A DNA stretch of 64,000 nt from Artocarpus heterophyllus (lineage: Eukaryota > Streptophyta > Magnoliopsida > Rosales > Moraceae), in contig CM046327.1 in assembly GCA_025403435.1 (NCBI GenBank), forward strand, positions 9,850,218 through 9,914,217, written 5' to 3'. Shown in pieces: positions 23,158 through 36,380 of this stretch (position 1 is its first letter; every line of letters starts with the position of its first letter). The translations under genes were made by a program, and so were the position numbers. Below the pieces are notes generated by a model. That model was given only the letters and a program-made list of their open reading frames with translations. It ran no database searches and had not been told where the DNA came from.

Positions 23158-24419
23158 AAAACCACAACCGATGAGAAACCACAAACAAAGCATACCAATA
23201 AATAAATAATTATTTGTCTTTACAAGTCAGAAGACTATTTCGAAAGCCATTGTGGAGTATGTACTTGATAGAAACTCTCAAATACTATAAAATGCTAACT
23301 GTAAAAAAAGATGAATATTTCCCATGAAAATCTTACAGAAAATCTTTGGTTTTGAACTTATCAGGTAAATAAAGAGTCCATCGAATAATTGCAGTCATGA
23401 AAATTAAGAAATCCGATCTGTACTTTTTATTTATTTTGAATCATCAACCTCACCTCATCATTCCATTTGCATTATGTTTGATTGGACCCACTTCAGTTAA
23501 CATTTTCTTCAAGGCCTTAATTTCATTATCATTCAGGGATGTGCAATCAGATCTTTTAGCATACTCAGCAATGTCCGAAGGCCTAAGACCAAACCATTAA
23601 CCTTCCAAGTTGCTAAACTTGTATTATTGTATGACGTTACCCATACCGATAAAAAAAATAAAAAAATAAAACAAAATCATTATATCATAATAGTCACGAT
23701 CCACGAGAGCAAATGCCGATAAGCCGAGTTCTTTATTCGAACTTCTCAAAAACAAACGAGTGGCTACAACAATCATCCCTTCCCTAGTAATAATATCTTT
23801 CGTAAAATTTTGCGTCGCACAAGAGTTGGAAAATCATGTCCTTTTTTTTATTAAAAAAAAATGAGCAAGTTGACAAAAAATAATAATTCAAAGGGCAGGT
23901 TTGCCTTAATGAATAGTTTGATCAGCATTTATAAAATTATATATTAAAAAACATAAAGGATATTCTGAACTAGGGTACATAACTCAAGAATCAAAAAAAC
24001 CTTTTAGAATTTGAGATGCATGTTGAACAAAGGTACAAAGTCAAGGGCATTTCTGAAATTGATCCTTATTTTTAATTGGTATATTCATTTCAATACTTTG
24101 TATTTTATCATAACAATACATTAGTATCCTACTATTTGAAAAGTCACTTCATCGTTTTAAAAAATATTATTCTTATACCATGAGTTCATGTTTTGAGAAA
24201 TGACGTCAAACTTTCCTTTTATTTGAAAACAACGTCATTTTTCAATAAATAACTGTATATTTTGTAATTTGTGTAACTTGTTTAGAAACCTCATTCAAAC
24301 TAAACAAAAACTAGTTTAAATTAGTTTTGCTATAATATTTTTCTTCCAAAAATTTAAATTTTAAACCAACGTAATTTGAACTTTTACTTGCTACATTCTC
24401 AAACTTGAAAACAATATCT
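23158..24419. other. Intergenic, nothing recognised
   Basis: No repeat ends or credible frames seen. A 67-codon frame at 23397-23600 (+) has no recognisable features. Confidence 0.4.
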
Positions 24420-24850
24420 TGCACTACATATGGAATACATGTCGTTTTATCAAATAAACGGCAAAAATGCCATTTTGCATGTCCTTTTTTTTTCTCTCGA
24501 AAAGAAAGATAAACGCCGTGTCATTTATACGGTTTGAAGGCAAGAAGTCCTCAGAAAAGCAAGCGACATGCCTCCCCTCAAATAGACATAAGTGGTTAAT
24601 TCTGAACAATAATACATGCACGACATCGATCATCACATGTCGTTTTTATTATATAAATGGCAGAAACTTTATGCATAAACGCCAAGTCGTTGTTATGGCT
24701 TGAACGACAACAAGCTTTAGAACGCAAGAGACATGCCTTTTTCACCTTAAGCTCGGTAAATAGACCCATACTATAATAAACGTTTTAAGGCAATCCATAC
24801 AGACATACCTTATTCGTAACTACATGTCGTTTTATCCGGTGACGTAGCTA
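24420..24850. repeat. Second island of TGTCGTTT quasi-palindromes
   Basis: Contains 24440-24463 (TGTCGTTTTAT...ATAAACGGCA), a related palindrome near 24638, and further 'acgacaac', 'cgacat' and 'atgtcgttttat' words. It shares a longer stretch (about 24700-24765) with 6870-6935, so both islands come from one repeat family, possibly CACTA-like subterminal regions. Confidence 0.5.
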
Positions 24851-25670
24851 CAAATTTTTGTGAGAGCTAATCACTACAATGATTTTTTTATTTATTTGAA
24901 AGGAATGAATTTTTTATTCAAATCAACAATTATGAATATATTATAATTGTCCCCAATAAAATTTCATGTTTTGAAAATGTTGCATAATAACTTCATTATA
25001 AAGGCCATTGAAAAAGTATTTTTAGAGGTACAAGTAAACTAATCTCTTGTTCAAATATTGTGGAGGTTAAGATGACATTCTCAAATATATTTTGTATATA
25101 AATAATCAAATCTAACAACTGAAAAGCTTATGCAAAATTCACAAATAACAAGAAAATTAAAAAGGAAGAAAGGAGAAGGAGGAGAAAACAATGGAGGAAG
25201 CTAGGGTTCTTAGACAATGAATAGTGTCTAGCACAAGAGAAGAGAAAAAATATAGACCTAAAGTTACAAAATAAAATTACTAAAGCACCCTTCTAATGCA
25301 AAAGACTAAACTACCCTTATTAATAATAAGTATAATTTATCTATCAACAACAACAATGTCCATTTTTTTAGTATAACATTTATACAACAAGAGAATTAGA
25401 CCACAAAAAGTTTATGACAATTATGAAATTCTTGCAAAAAAGGAAAAAAATACAATAAAACATTAGTGTTATCAAATAAAGTTAAAGGCGTATTAGGTCA
25501 CTAAAATAATGGGGCTTCTTTGATAAGTGGCCATTTGTAAAAAAATTATTAATTTTTGGGGCCAGAATATATATAAACGTCTTTTTGTGTCTGTTTGTGG
25601 TTTTAGGTGTTATATGGTTATAGAAATACGTTTAAAAGAATAATAATTTTAAAAAAAATTGAGGCTGTAA
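24851..25670. other. Intergenic, nothing recognised
   Basis: AT-rich without open frames or identified repeat ends. Confidence 0.4.
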
Positions 25671-28194
25671 CATCCCTATGTGGGGGTTAACAGTTTTAAA
25701 TAAATAAAAATAATTCTAAATTTTATATTATTTAAATCAATTAAACAATGCCCATGGGTCTTTAAACAACAAGAAAAATAAAAATAAACGTTTTAAATAC
25801 AAACCACAGTTTTTAGTGTAGCATCAAATATATATATTACAGTCATCATCACCATAGTACAATTCCTAAATAACTTAACACAGCCATAAAAAAAAATAAT
25901 ACAACTCTTACATGTTGTAGATAAGTTACAAATAAACAAGGTCCTCTAACACGAAAACAGTAGGATTGTTTTCGCCTATTCCTCTTCAGATATGTTGCAT
26001 TGAGTTCCACCTGAGATATGAAGATATGATAGGGATGAGCATCGACATGCCCAGTAGGAAAATCATGACTCACCTTATGGTTTATCCATTACTACATTAA
26101 AACTGCATGGTTAGTAGGTTACATCATATTCCAGATTATGAGGTTTATTATGATCACATCTTGTGGATACCATAATTAATCATTACCAAGTTTTATAATT
26201 ACACATTTATACAAATATTACCAATCATCATTGTTCTTAGGTATCCATGTTAAATAGAGTATCACTCAACTCATCGAAACCCAAATGGGCGCACTTGATC
26301 ACCCTATAAACATTCCAAGGGTATTCCGGTGAGGGGACATCAAGCCCCGAGTCCTCACCAAATCGATTCCTGTACAGTGTATTCTGGGACTTTCAACCCA
26401 AGGAAGCGTCATCACCTTCCCCCTATTTGACCTTTTAGGGTATTCGTGCCCAAGGACGTAACCGCCACCCTTTTTACATCTCACTATTCCTTTGTATTCA
26501 ATTTTTATTTATAGAGTCAATTTTCTAACCATGCTTCTCAATTTATAATATATGTCAAATCATTATATTCCTTGCTATACAATATACATATTTTACAACA
26601 TAGAACAAACAAATTTAATTTACCAAAAACCTCACAAAAGATGAGTAATAGAATCCCTACCTTCAAAGCTTAACAACAAACTTTTAATCTTGGAATTAAT
26701 TAACGTTAGCTCCACGCATCCTTGACCCTAAGGCATGCATAAGGACAATTAAAACTAAAGCACAACGTATAATCACATTCATAAGTGAATTATGTGTAAA
26801 CCCGTCTACTAGTGCCATTAAAGTATTTTTATGCAATTGTTCTTTAAATACCAAGTAAACAATTTTTATCTTAAACACAATATGAAATACATACAAGCAA
26901 TTTATATGTTTTAGTCTCTAATAAGAATTCATAAATCATTTAGGATAGTATTGGAAAGGTTGTAAGACATTAAGAGACTAGAAGGTGATGAGCAAAGTTG
27001 GGTTTTTGGTTCAAGTTAACAGCTGGTATACCATGGCAACTTGGTGGTATACTTTTGCAAAAAGGCGGGTTCACTATCTACAATCAACACACGGGTTAAC
27101 AGGTGGTTTACTTAAGATAGACGGGTGGTTTATTACCACTGGCAGGTTTACTAGTTTCTAATCCGAAAATTGAAAAATTCATAGAAATTAAAATACAACT
27201 CCGATTTAGGCTCATGATAGCTCGTTGGAAAGCTTAGGATGTCTACTTTTTAAATATGCAAACCAATTTACAAAATTCATTTTCATTTAACTCCAAAATT
27301 TTAAGAAATAGCCACTGCCCATAGAGGTATTATAAAGTTTATGGGATGTCAAATTTTTCTTTAACTTAAAGCATATTATCCTTGTTTAAAATCTCAAAAC
27401 CATTCCAAAATATGCAACATGCATTATATAATCACAATAAACATATTCTCATGAGTTTTATACCAAAATCATTATCAAATTATATCTCTAGCCTTTCTTG
27501 TAAATAATGATGAAAACATGCTTAAGTTTGCTCTTTAAGCTCAAAACATTAGAACATCAATCTTAAAGTTATGGAAACCGGTTTTAAACATTCCTAACAT
27601 GTTTCTAACATTGTTATCAAACCAAAATAAAAGTTGGTTGTGGGTTTTAACTCAAGACTCAAGTTTTTGTTCATAAATGTTCAAGGATGCATGTTAACAT
27701 AACTAGAAATTTGCATGAATTTTGAACACGAAAATTGTGCATTAGACATGGAGAAAATACATACTAAAAACTAAGTTTAGATTAAAGAAAACCTACCTCA
27801 AAACTTCTTTGAAAAGCACCAAAGTTCGGGTTAACAATCAAGCTTGAATTAACTCTAAAACCACATCGACCATGGTTAGGGATTATAATTGCCTTGGCCA
27901 CAAAGGGAGCTTTGTGCTCTATGTCTTTAGTTAGAATTTGAAGTGAGAAAGGGAGAGAATGAGAAACTAGAGAAGAAGGTGGTGATGGTTAAATAAAAAG
28001 ATATCAAAATGCTTGAGAGGAATGGGATGTTTACGGGGGAAAGTTGTAAGAAGAAACAAAAGAGCATTAAAAGAAAATATCATCATGTCTCCCATGGAGA
28101 CTTTTAGCAAATAATGCCAACATAATTGAGGGGACAATTGGAGTGAATTATGAAAGAAGATGAGGAAATAATTAAATAGGTGGTTGAGAAAATA

Positions 28195-30159
28195 TGTAAC
28201 GCCCCTATATGGGGGTTAACAGTTTTTAATGAGATAAAATAAAAATAAATAATAAAAGTAAAACCTTAAAAATTAAAATTTGCCCGGGACTTAAATGAAA
28301 ACTCTCAACTCAAAAATAAAAATATAAACGACAAATAAACCACAGTTTTAATGTAGCACCTTAAATTTAATAATATAAACTGTTGTCATCATCATTTTAA
28401 CCCTCAACACATTATAATACAGTCACAGAAAGTAACAATTGATGCTTACATTATCATGAAGAACATTCTCAACGATTGAAGCAGTCCCAATGTAATATAG
28501 TTACATCACTTCCTCAACTATATTTCTCGTAGCCACCTCACATTTAGTGAGTCCTGAAAAGATATAAACATAAGGGTATGAGCAACACTATGCTCAGTAG
28601 AGAAAACCATTACTCACCTTTATCATTACCACATTAAAATCTGCATGGTTAGTAAGTTACATCATATTCCAGATTATGAGGTTTATTATGATCACATCTT
28701 ATGGATACCGTAGTTAATCATTACCAAGTGTCATAATTACACATTTATACAAATATTACCAATCATCATTGTTCCTAGGTATCCATGTTAAATTGAGTAT
28801 CACTCAACTCATCGAAACCCAAATGGGCGCACTTGATCACCCCATAAACATTCCAAGGGTGTTCCGGTGAGGGGACATCAAGCCCCGAGTCCTCACCAAG
28901 TCGATTCCTGTACAGTGTGTTCTGGGACTTTCAACCCAAGGAAGCGTCATCGCCTTCCCCCTATTTTACCTTTTAGGGTATTCATGCCCAAGGACGTAAC
29001 CGTCGCCCTCTTCATGTCTCACAATTTCTCTATATTAAATCATTATTAATAGAGTTAATTTTCCTAACCATGCTTCTCAATTTATAACATGTGTCAATTC
29101 ATTATGTTCCTCGCCGTACAATACAAGACGAGTCCATGTCATAGTTTCATATGTGATACACATATAATATCAGTTCAACATAGATATATATATTGCGGCA
29201 AAACAATCAATTTTAATTCTATAAAAACCTCACAAAAGATGAGTAATAGAATCCCTACCTTTCAAGCTTATCAACAGTCTCTTAATCCTGGAATCAATTA
29301 ACGTTAGCTCCATACTCCCTTGATCCTAAGGCGTGCATAAGGACAATTAAAACTAAAGCACAACATACAACTACATTCATAAAATTTATTTTAATTTAAT
29401 CTTAGAATTTCAAGAAATAACCACTGCCCATAGAGGTATTATAAAGTTTAACAATATAAATTTTCTGTCTAGGGCATATACACTTAGACTTCATACATAT
29501 GCTCCAAAATAGCAACAAACATATACTTAGGTTTAAGAATGCAAATTTGAATAATCCTTTAGTATAAAAGAAAATTTATAAATGAAAGACTAAATTTGTT
29601 CATAAGATTCTAACCTCGGATTATGGTTAGTTGGAAGCTTGAAATGGCTTCAAAACAGGTTCCTTTACTTCGGTATGACTGAAATTCTTGCTCAAATGGA
29701 GGTGATGGTGGCTGATTTTTATGGCTGCCTTGAAGAAGTTCTCTAAGTATTTTGCTTCAGCAAAGAAATGAGAAGAAGAGTGTGGGAACCGTGGAAGAGA
29801 AAGGAAGAAAAGATGAAGTCTTTGAAGAGGAGTGATGGAAACAATTATAGAGGAGACATGTTGAAGCATGTCACGGAGGAAATAAAGAAAATGAGGGTCA
29901 AGAGTAGTTGGAAAAGATATCCTTATGTCTCATCTAAAGACTTTAACACACATAATGCCAATATGACATTTTTGAGATTTATTAGAAGTTCTAAGGCTTT
30001 TTAGTAATCATACTAAATAAATATAGGAGAATTTTAGAAAATTTAAAAATAGATAAAAATAAATATTATAAAATAAATTTAAATGAAGCAATTTTTTTTT
30101 ATACATTAAAAATTAATTTAATTACCTCAATACCCGTTAGGAGAATAACGGGTGTCACA
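28195..30159 (-). repeat. 3' LTR of LOG element copy 1
   Basis: It is 1965 bp, with ends TG...CA when read on the - strand. It has the same length as the partner LTR, and I saw no difference in the parts compared, so the insertion is recent. The short frames in it recur in every LTR copy and look non-coding. Confidence 0.93.
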
Positions 30160-30176
30160 GCTCTACCCCCCTTAAA
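30160..30176 (-). promoter_or_regulatory. Polypurine tract of LOG element copy 1
   Basis: On the - strand, AAGGGGGGTAGAGC directly precedes the LTR. This is the second-strand primer expected in an LTR retrotransposon. Confidence 0.85.
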
Positions 30177-31111
30177 GAAATTTCGTCCTCGAAATTTCAA
30201 TTCTAGCAATACTAGTAAAAATTTTAATTCCATTATGATTCCAATTCCGAGTCTAAACCGTTAATGTTGTTTGTCCTCCAAATTTAAGTTATCGTATCTC
30301 CACTTATTTACTTGCATAATAAATCTTACTCCTAAATCCCTCAATGAGAGTATTTCTGACAAGTTTCAACTTATAACACCGTATAATAGTCTAAGAATCT
30401 GATCAGGCATACATATTGACCATACCATGATTCCAGTCCTTCATTGTCCATGGACTGTGATTTACAATCACATTTAAGGAGATTGCCAGAGAAATTTTAT
30501 ATACTTCATCTTTAGGTTCCTTTTCCTTTTTGAGTAAGGAAAAGTCAAATATATTTGATTTCATACCTCAACTAATAAACTAGAACATAATCATAAAACA
30601 TATATCACAAACACTTTTATTCAAAACTATACATTAAACTTACTCATAGAGATATTAAACGGAATCTCAGAGTTGCAAACATACCCGACATATTTTTCAT
30701 TAAACAGCTATCCTCATGACACAAACATTCAACCCAAATACTATACTCATATTTCATATGGAATATCCTCATAACTGACTCTGGTACTTCCACATAATAT
30801 TAACAGAATATTACACATTACAAACATAATACGGATACGTTTCGAGAGTACAAGGCACTCCGTATACCAGCTATCCATATCATGCATGCTTAGAGGATAC
30901 AAAAACATCGATAAACAAAAGATCGGACCTTAAGAAGGATGCGTTTCGAGAGCATCAAGTACTCCGTATCCAGCCATCCCGGCATTAGGCTCAATGAATC
31001 TAAAAGATTGAACAACGTACCACAAGAAACACAGAATACAAGGCAAACGGTTATTCGTAACACACGAAATACGGACACACATGCCTACATGCCAAAGATA
31101 AAACAAAAAGA

Positions 31112-31762
31112 TTACAGATGGAGATTCAAATCAATTGGCCGCTCCCGGCTTTCCCTTTCCCATTCAAGCTTGGATGTTGCAGTGTCGGATTCTGGATGTA
31201 TGATTTGCATTTTATCTATCAATTCCTCAGCTGTTGAAGCAGTAACAAAGATTTGTCTCTCCGATTCTGTAGTGATGTTTTCTTCCACAGCGTAATCTAG
31301 AAATTTCAAAAGACCGTCATAAAAACCATTTACGTTCAGCAGACCCAAAGGTTTGGAATAAAAGCCCAACAATTGCCCACAAGCAACTATAAATATTTCC
31401 TCAAGAGTACCTAGACCACCAGGTAATGCTATAAAAGCATCAGAATTATAGATTATGTCTTTAAAATTTTTAGGGATACTCCTGACTCCTTCTCCCTTAC
31501 CTATGGCTTCCTTACAAAGGTTTCCTTCAACTGGAATATGAGGCCAAATTCTTACATCAGTAGCGTCACTAGACCTAGCTGCTAGTGCCATATTTACCAT
31601 CATTTTTATACTACCACCCCCATAGATTATGTTAATCTTCTTGCGTGCTAGGACTTGCCCTAAGTGATTTGCAGCTTCTAAATAAGCTTTATCTTTTCCA
31701 AGGCTGGAACCACAAAAGACACAGACATTCTTTATTTTCTTCGTGGACTGGGAGGTAGACAT
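31112..31762 (-). CDS. LOG-like protein (cytokinin riboside monophosphate phosphoribohydrolase family), retroelement-borne
   Basis: This 216-residue frame starts at the ATG at 31762; an in-frame GTG 39 bases upstream is not used here as a start. Family marks are VFCGSS at residues 15-20, GGGS at 48-51, DAFIALPGGLGTLEE at 108-122 and the C-terminal 'KLEWE' segment near 198. LOG enzymes release active free-base cytokinins from their nucleoside monophosphates in the cytosol. The length fits plant LOGs. Those genes normally have several introns and this one has none, so it was probably captured as processed mRNA. An oddity is that the conserved HxRK segment about ten residues before DAFIALPGG reads PKNFK, losing the usual catalytic Arg. 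Activity is therefore uncertain. It is identical to the copy at 61128-61778 except Asn145 against Lys. Confidence 0.85.
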   Translation of the reverse strand: MSTSQSTKKIKNVCVFCGSSLGKDKAYLEAANHLGQVLARKKINIIYGGGSIKMMVNMALAARSSDATDVRIWPHIPVEGNLCKEAIGKGEGVRSIPKNFKDIIYNSDAFIALPGGLGTLEEIFIVACGQLLGFYSKPLGLLNVNGFYDGLLKFLDYAVEENITTESERQIFVTASTAEELIDKMQIIHPESDTATSKLEWERESRERPIDLNLHL

Positions 31763-32406
31763 ATTTGGTTTATAGAAGTGGTTGCTTAATGTCTGCTCCA
31801 CTTAGACTTCGGGTTCTACATGAGTTTTTAAAGATGAGAAATATACAAAAAGGGCTAAAGAGATAGACGAGTAGGTAATGAAAAGGTAATCCAAAGATTT
31901 AAACAAAATATTGTGCGGATAAGAAAGTAAGATAAGGTGATTGATAGTTTTCAGAAAATCTGATTCACTTTTTGAAAAAGATTAGACTCTAATTGTATAA
32001 CTTTTGACAATTGAGAACAATTCGACAGAAGACCGTCTTGACGCAACTGTAGACTTTTTGACAAATATACACCAAGTCTAGAAATTTAATATAAACGACA
32101 AATACTGTAGAACTTTTGAAATTTGAGACACAAATCTTGAAATATCTGGATAAGTTTTTTCAAAATTCAAACATATTACTGTACCGTATGTGACGTGTCT
32201 GATAAGATAATATATTTTATTATATATATATTTAAGAAAATCATAAATTAAATAAGATATTAACACTTACTGTATCAATCTAATAATCACAATTATTTCA
32301 AACACAAAAGCAAATATTCTGAGTAAAAGAAAAACACAAACTGTTGAACATCAGCTAAAACTGCTTCAAATAAGCAAAGACTAAATAACCTTTATAGTGC
32401 GATGAC

Positions 32407-32928
32407 TTATTCCCCATCCAGTTTTCTTATGGCTTGGCAAACAGGATCTAGAAATACCATATTCCTGAGGCGTTGTCTTTCTGTATAAAATTTAGGCCAG
32501 AGTTTAAAAATAGCTCCTTGAACATATCCACTAGGGTGACCATGGAGAGGAGGATGGATGCTATCCAAGTTCTCCTTTGAAAGTCCATCCCTACAAAACC
32601 TTATTTTATCCTCTCTATTCGTAGACATATAACCAGGTGAAGTACATTTACCGTTACAATTTTGTCTTCCACATTTGTTACAAGTGACCACGATGGCACG
32701 AGCTCTTCTTTTCATTGCACTACGACTGGTACCTGTTCCTGGTAAACCGACATCTTGACTAAAGTCACTCGGACGGATTTTCCCCTCTATCAACATTCTC
32801 ACATCACAAGGGATGCCAAAACGCATAAGAATCCACAACCGAGTAATTCTAGCTTTGTATTTCTTTTTGAGAATCTTTTAGGAGAGTGATGGGAAATACT
32901 TTCTCAGATGTTGGTACTTTGGGTCCAT
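32407..32928 (-). pseudogene. Cys-rich basic protein of the LOG element, nonsense-broken copy
   Basis: The frame matches the intact one at 59962-60534 but codon 17 is TAA (32878-32880, Gln to stop by a C-to-T change). Downstream the frame is open to a stop at 32407, which gives a 173-codon design. The basic KRRAR run and the four-Cys cluster (C-x2-C-x4-C-x3-C) are preserved. One substitution is seen before the first Cys (Thr here, Ala in the other copy). Re-initiation at an internal Met could give a shortened product that keeps the Cys cluster. Confidence 0.75.
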
Positions 32929-34396
32929 GATGAGATGAAAGAAGAGTAAATAGAAAGGAAAAATTAAGATAGTAAATTGCAGAATCCTAGAATTCCTTCT
33001 TCTTTTAGAGGAAAAGAAGAATTTCTAATGAAAAAGAAGAGGATTTGCGATTTAGAGAGAAAATAACAAATTAAGAGGGAAAAAGTGAACTCGGAGAAAT
33101 AAGCTCCTATGCACAGTAAACGTATATGTAAACAATGATTAAACCACTGTATATGACACGTATAGAAACCACGTGGGAGAGACGGTGTGAATCAAACTGA
33201 TTTAAGATTTGAACTAGGCCCAAATGTTCTTAGTTGAAAATGGTCAGGTTGTTTCGGGCCTTAACACATTTGGAACGAGTTAAATAACAAACATAAAATT
33301 GAAAACCAATTTGTATAAATCTTAAACCCAATTCAAAGTCCACTATAGATAAGTTAAGTATGAACAACAAATCTAATTTAACGACAACAAGGATCTTCCT
33401 GAATGATATTTAAAATCATTTCATAACAACATAATCTTCCAGCAACTCAAATAATTTTGTTTTAATCAAAATCTTATTGAACAATACATACACCCATATG
33501 TTATTCATAATACTCAACATCTATCAATGGATTCATCATCATTGCTACCAAGGGTTTAGAATGCGACTAACCTTGAAATCAATACGATTTACGTCTTTCA
33601 ACGTAGACCATATCAACGAACAAAGACACTTGATGTTACTACTTAAGAACATCTACAATCCCCACAATTCTACTTATACAATATCGAATTTCCTCATATA
33701 ACAAAATCTTAGGTAACCAAAAGATTCACTGATACACTTAAATACAATGTACGTAACGAAATATTCCAATTTTGAGATTCATGCATTCTAGACTTTACAC
33801 AGTCTCAACAGACCAAAAGTCTAACATTTATCTCTCTCAAGATTCAATACCATGATTCCCAACTTATATCATATTCCTCAAATATATAGAACTTTCAAGA
33901 AAAGTTATTGACACTTATGTGCTCCATCGAATCCACACATAATCATTACTTAGGTTTGAATCAATTACGAAAAATTTGACATATCTACGTCAAACTTTAA
34001 AATCAATAAATCAAGCCTTATATTTCTTATTGTTTTTCACGAGACAAAAGGCTTTTAAATCCTCTTATCTATACGAATTTCTCATCGTTTATACGAATTA
34101 GATATGCTTATAGATCCAAATATTATACGAATCTCTCATAAGCAATCTACTTATAAACTCATTCCATATAATTATCATTCCCTCATAACTATTAATACTT
34201 TCCTTCTATATAATTATTGTACTCATATAACTATTAATATTTTCATTCTATGGCCTTTCCATGTTACATCCTTCTAGACTGTATAAATCAATGTGAAGGT
34301 TCATTTTGATGATGACAATAAAAATTCAGCTTCAAAACCATCTCAAAAATATATTTTTTAAAGTGGTGCTACACTCCCTAGGTTAACCGAACCTAA
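32929..34396 (-). other. Untranslated leader of LOG element copy 1
   Basis: About 1.45 kb between the primer site and the first frame contains no open frame of note on the - strand. In other LTR elements the gag gene begins here, so gag has been lost or replaced. Confidence 0.6.
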
Positions 34397-34408
34397 GCTC
34401 TGATACCA
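34397..34408 (-). promoter_or_regulatory. Primer binding site (initiator tRNA-Met), copy 1
   Basis: TGGTATCAGAGC on the - strand, starting 7 bases inside the 5' LTR, is the complement of the plant initiator tRNA-Met 3' end. Confidence 0.9.
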
Positions 34409-34415
34409 AAAATTC

Positions 34416-36380
34416 TGTAACGCCCCTATATGGGGGTTAACAGTTTTTAATGAGATAAAATAAAAATAAATAATAAAAGTAAAACCTTAAAAATTAAAAT
34501 TTGCCCGGGACTTAAATGAAAACTCTCAACTCAAAAATAAAAATATAAACGACAAATAAACCACAGTTTTAATGTAGCACCTTAAATTTAATAATATAAA
34601 CTGTTGTCATCATCATTTTAACCCTCAACACATTATAATACAGTCACAGAAAGTAACAATTGATGCTTACATTATCATGAAGAACATTCTCAACGATTGA
34701 AGCAGTCCCAATGTAATATAGTTACATCACTTCCTCAACTATATTTCTCGTAGCCACCTCACATTTAGTGAGTCCTGAAAAGATATAAACATAAGGGTAT
34801 GAGCAACACTATGCTCAGTAGAGAAAACCATTACTCACCTTTATCATTACCACATTAAAATCTGCATGGTTAGTAAGTTACATCATATTCCAGATTATGA
34901 GGTTTATTATGATCACATCTTATGGATACCGTAGTTAATCATTACCAAGTGTCATAATTACACATTTATACAAATATTACCAATCATCATTGTTCCTAGG
35001 TATCCATGTTAAATTGAGTATCACTCAACTCATCGAAACCCAAATGGGCGCACTTGATCACCCCATAAACATTCCAAGGGTGTTCCGGTGAGGGGACATC
35101 AAGCCCCGAGTCCTCACCAAGTCGATTCCTGTACAGTGTGTTCTGGGACTTTCAACCCAAGGAAGCGTCATCGCCTTCCCCCTATTTTACCTTTTAGGGT
35201 ATTCATGCCCAAGGACGTAACCGTCGCCCTCTTCATGTCTCACAATTTCTCTATATTAAATCATTATTAATAGAGTTAATTTTCCTAACCATGCTTCTCA
35301 ATTTATAACATGTGTCAATTCATTATGTTCCTCGCCGTACAATACAAGACGAGTCCATGTCATAGTTTCATATGTGATACACATATAATATCAGTTCAAC
35401 ATAGATATATATATTGCGGCAAAACAATCAATTTTAATTCTATAAAAACCTCACAAAAGATGAGTAATAGAATCCCTACCTTTCAAGCTTATCAACAGTC
35501 TCTTAATCCTGGAATCAATTAACGTTAGCTCCATACTCCCTTGATCCTAAGGCGTGCATAAGGACAATTAAAACTAAAGCACAACATACAACTACATTCA
35601 TAAAATTTATTTTAATTTAATCTTAGAATTTCAAGAAATAACCACTGCCCATAGAGGTATTATAAAGTTTAACAATATAAATTTTCTGTCTAGGGCATAT
35701 ACACTTAGACTTCATACATATGCTCCAAAATAGCAACAAACATATACTTAGGTTTAAGAATGCAAATTTGAATAATCCTTTAGTATAAAAGAAAATTTAT
35801 AAATGAAAGACTAAATTTGTTCATAAGATTCTAACCTCGGATTATGGTTAGTTGGAAGCTTGAAATGGCTTCAAAACAGGTTCCTTTACTTCGGTATGAC
35901 TGAAATTCTTGCTCAAATGGAGGTGATGGTGGCTGATTTTTATGGCTGCCTTGAAGAAGTTCTCTAAGTATTTTGCTTCAGCAAAGAAATGAGAAGAAGA
36001 GTGTGGGAACCGTGGAAGAGAAAGGAAGAAAAGATGAAGTCTTTGAAGAGGAGTGATGGAAACAATTATAGAGGAGACATGTTGAAGCATGTCACGGAGG
36101 AAATAAAGAAAATGAGGGTCAAGAGTAGTTGGAAAAGATATCCTTATGTCTCATCTAAAGACTTTAACACACATAATGCCAATATGACATTTTTGAGATT
36201 TATTAGAAGTTCTAAGGCTTTTTAGTAATCATACTAAATAAATATAGGAGAATTTTAGAAAATTTAAAAATAGATAAAAATAAATATTATAAAATAAATT
36301 TAAATGAAGCAATTTTTTTTTATACATTAAAAATTAATTTAATTACCTCAATACCCGTTAGGAGAATAACGGGTGTCACA
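34416..36380 (-). repeat. 5' LTR of LOG element copy 1
   Basis: It is 1965 bp and offset exactly 6221 bp from its partner throughout. It should contain the promoter and the start of the element's transcript. Confidence 0.93.

Larger units (their letters stand above)
28195..36380 (-). mobile_element. Complete non-autonomous LTR retrotransposon carrying a LOG-like gene, copy 1
   Basis: It is 8186 bp with perfect 5-bp target duplications AAATA (28190-28194 and 36381-36385). The LTRs lie at 28195-30159 and 34416-36380. Reading on the - strand, the interior starts with an initiator-Met tRNA primer site (34397-34408) and ends with a polypurine tract (30160-30176). The interior (4.26 kb) has no gag, protease, reverse transcriptase or integrase frame. 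It holds a Cys-rich protein frame (broken here) and an intronless LOG-like gene. The polypurine tract context ('cgaggacgaaatttc', then a G run) is that of Ty3/Gypsy Tekay/Del-type elements, so it probably depends on proteins of such an element. Confidence 0.92.

Noticed and set aside
30939..31295. 118-codon + strand frame opposite the LOG-like gene
   Set aside because: Shadow of the LOG coding strand; it recurs on the other strand at 61595-61801 only because the element is duplicated.
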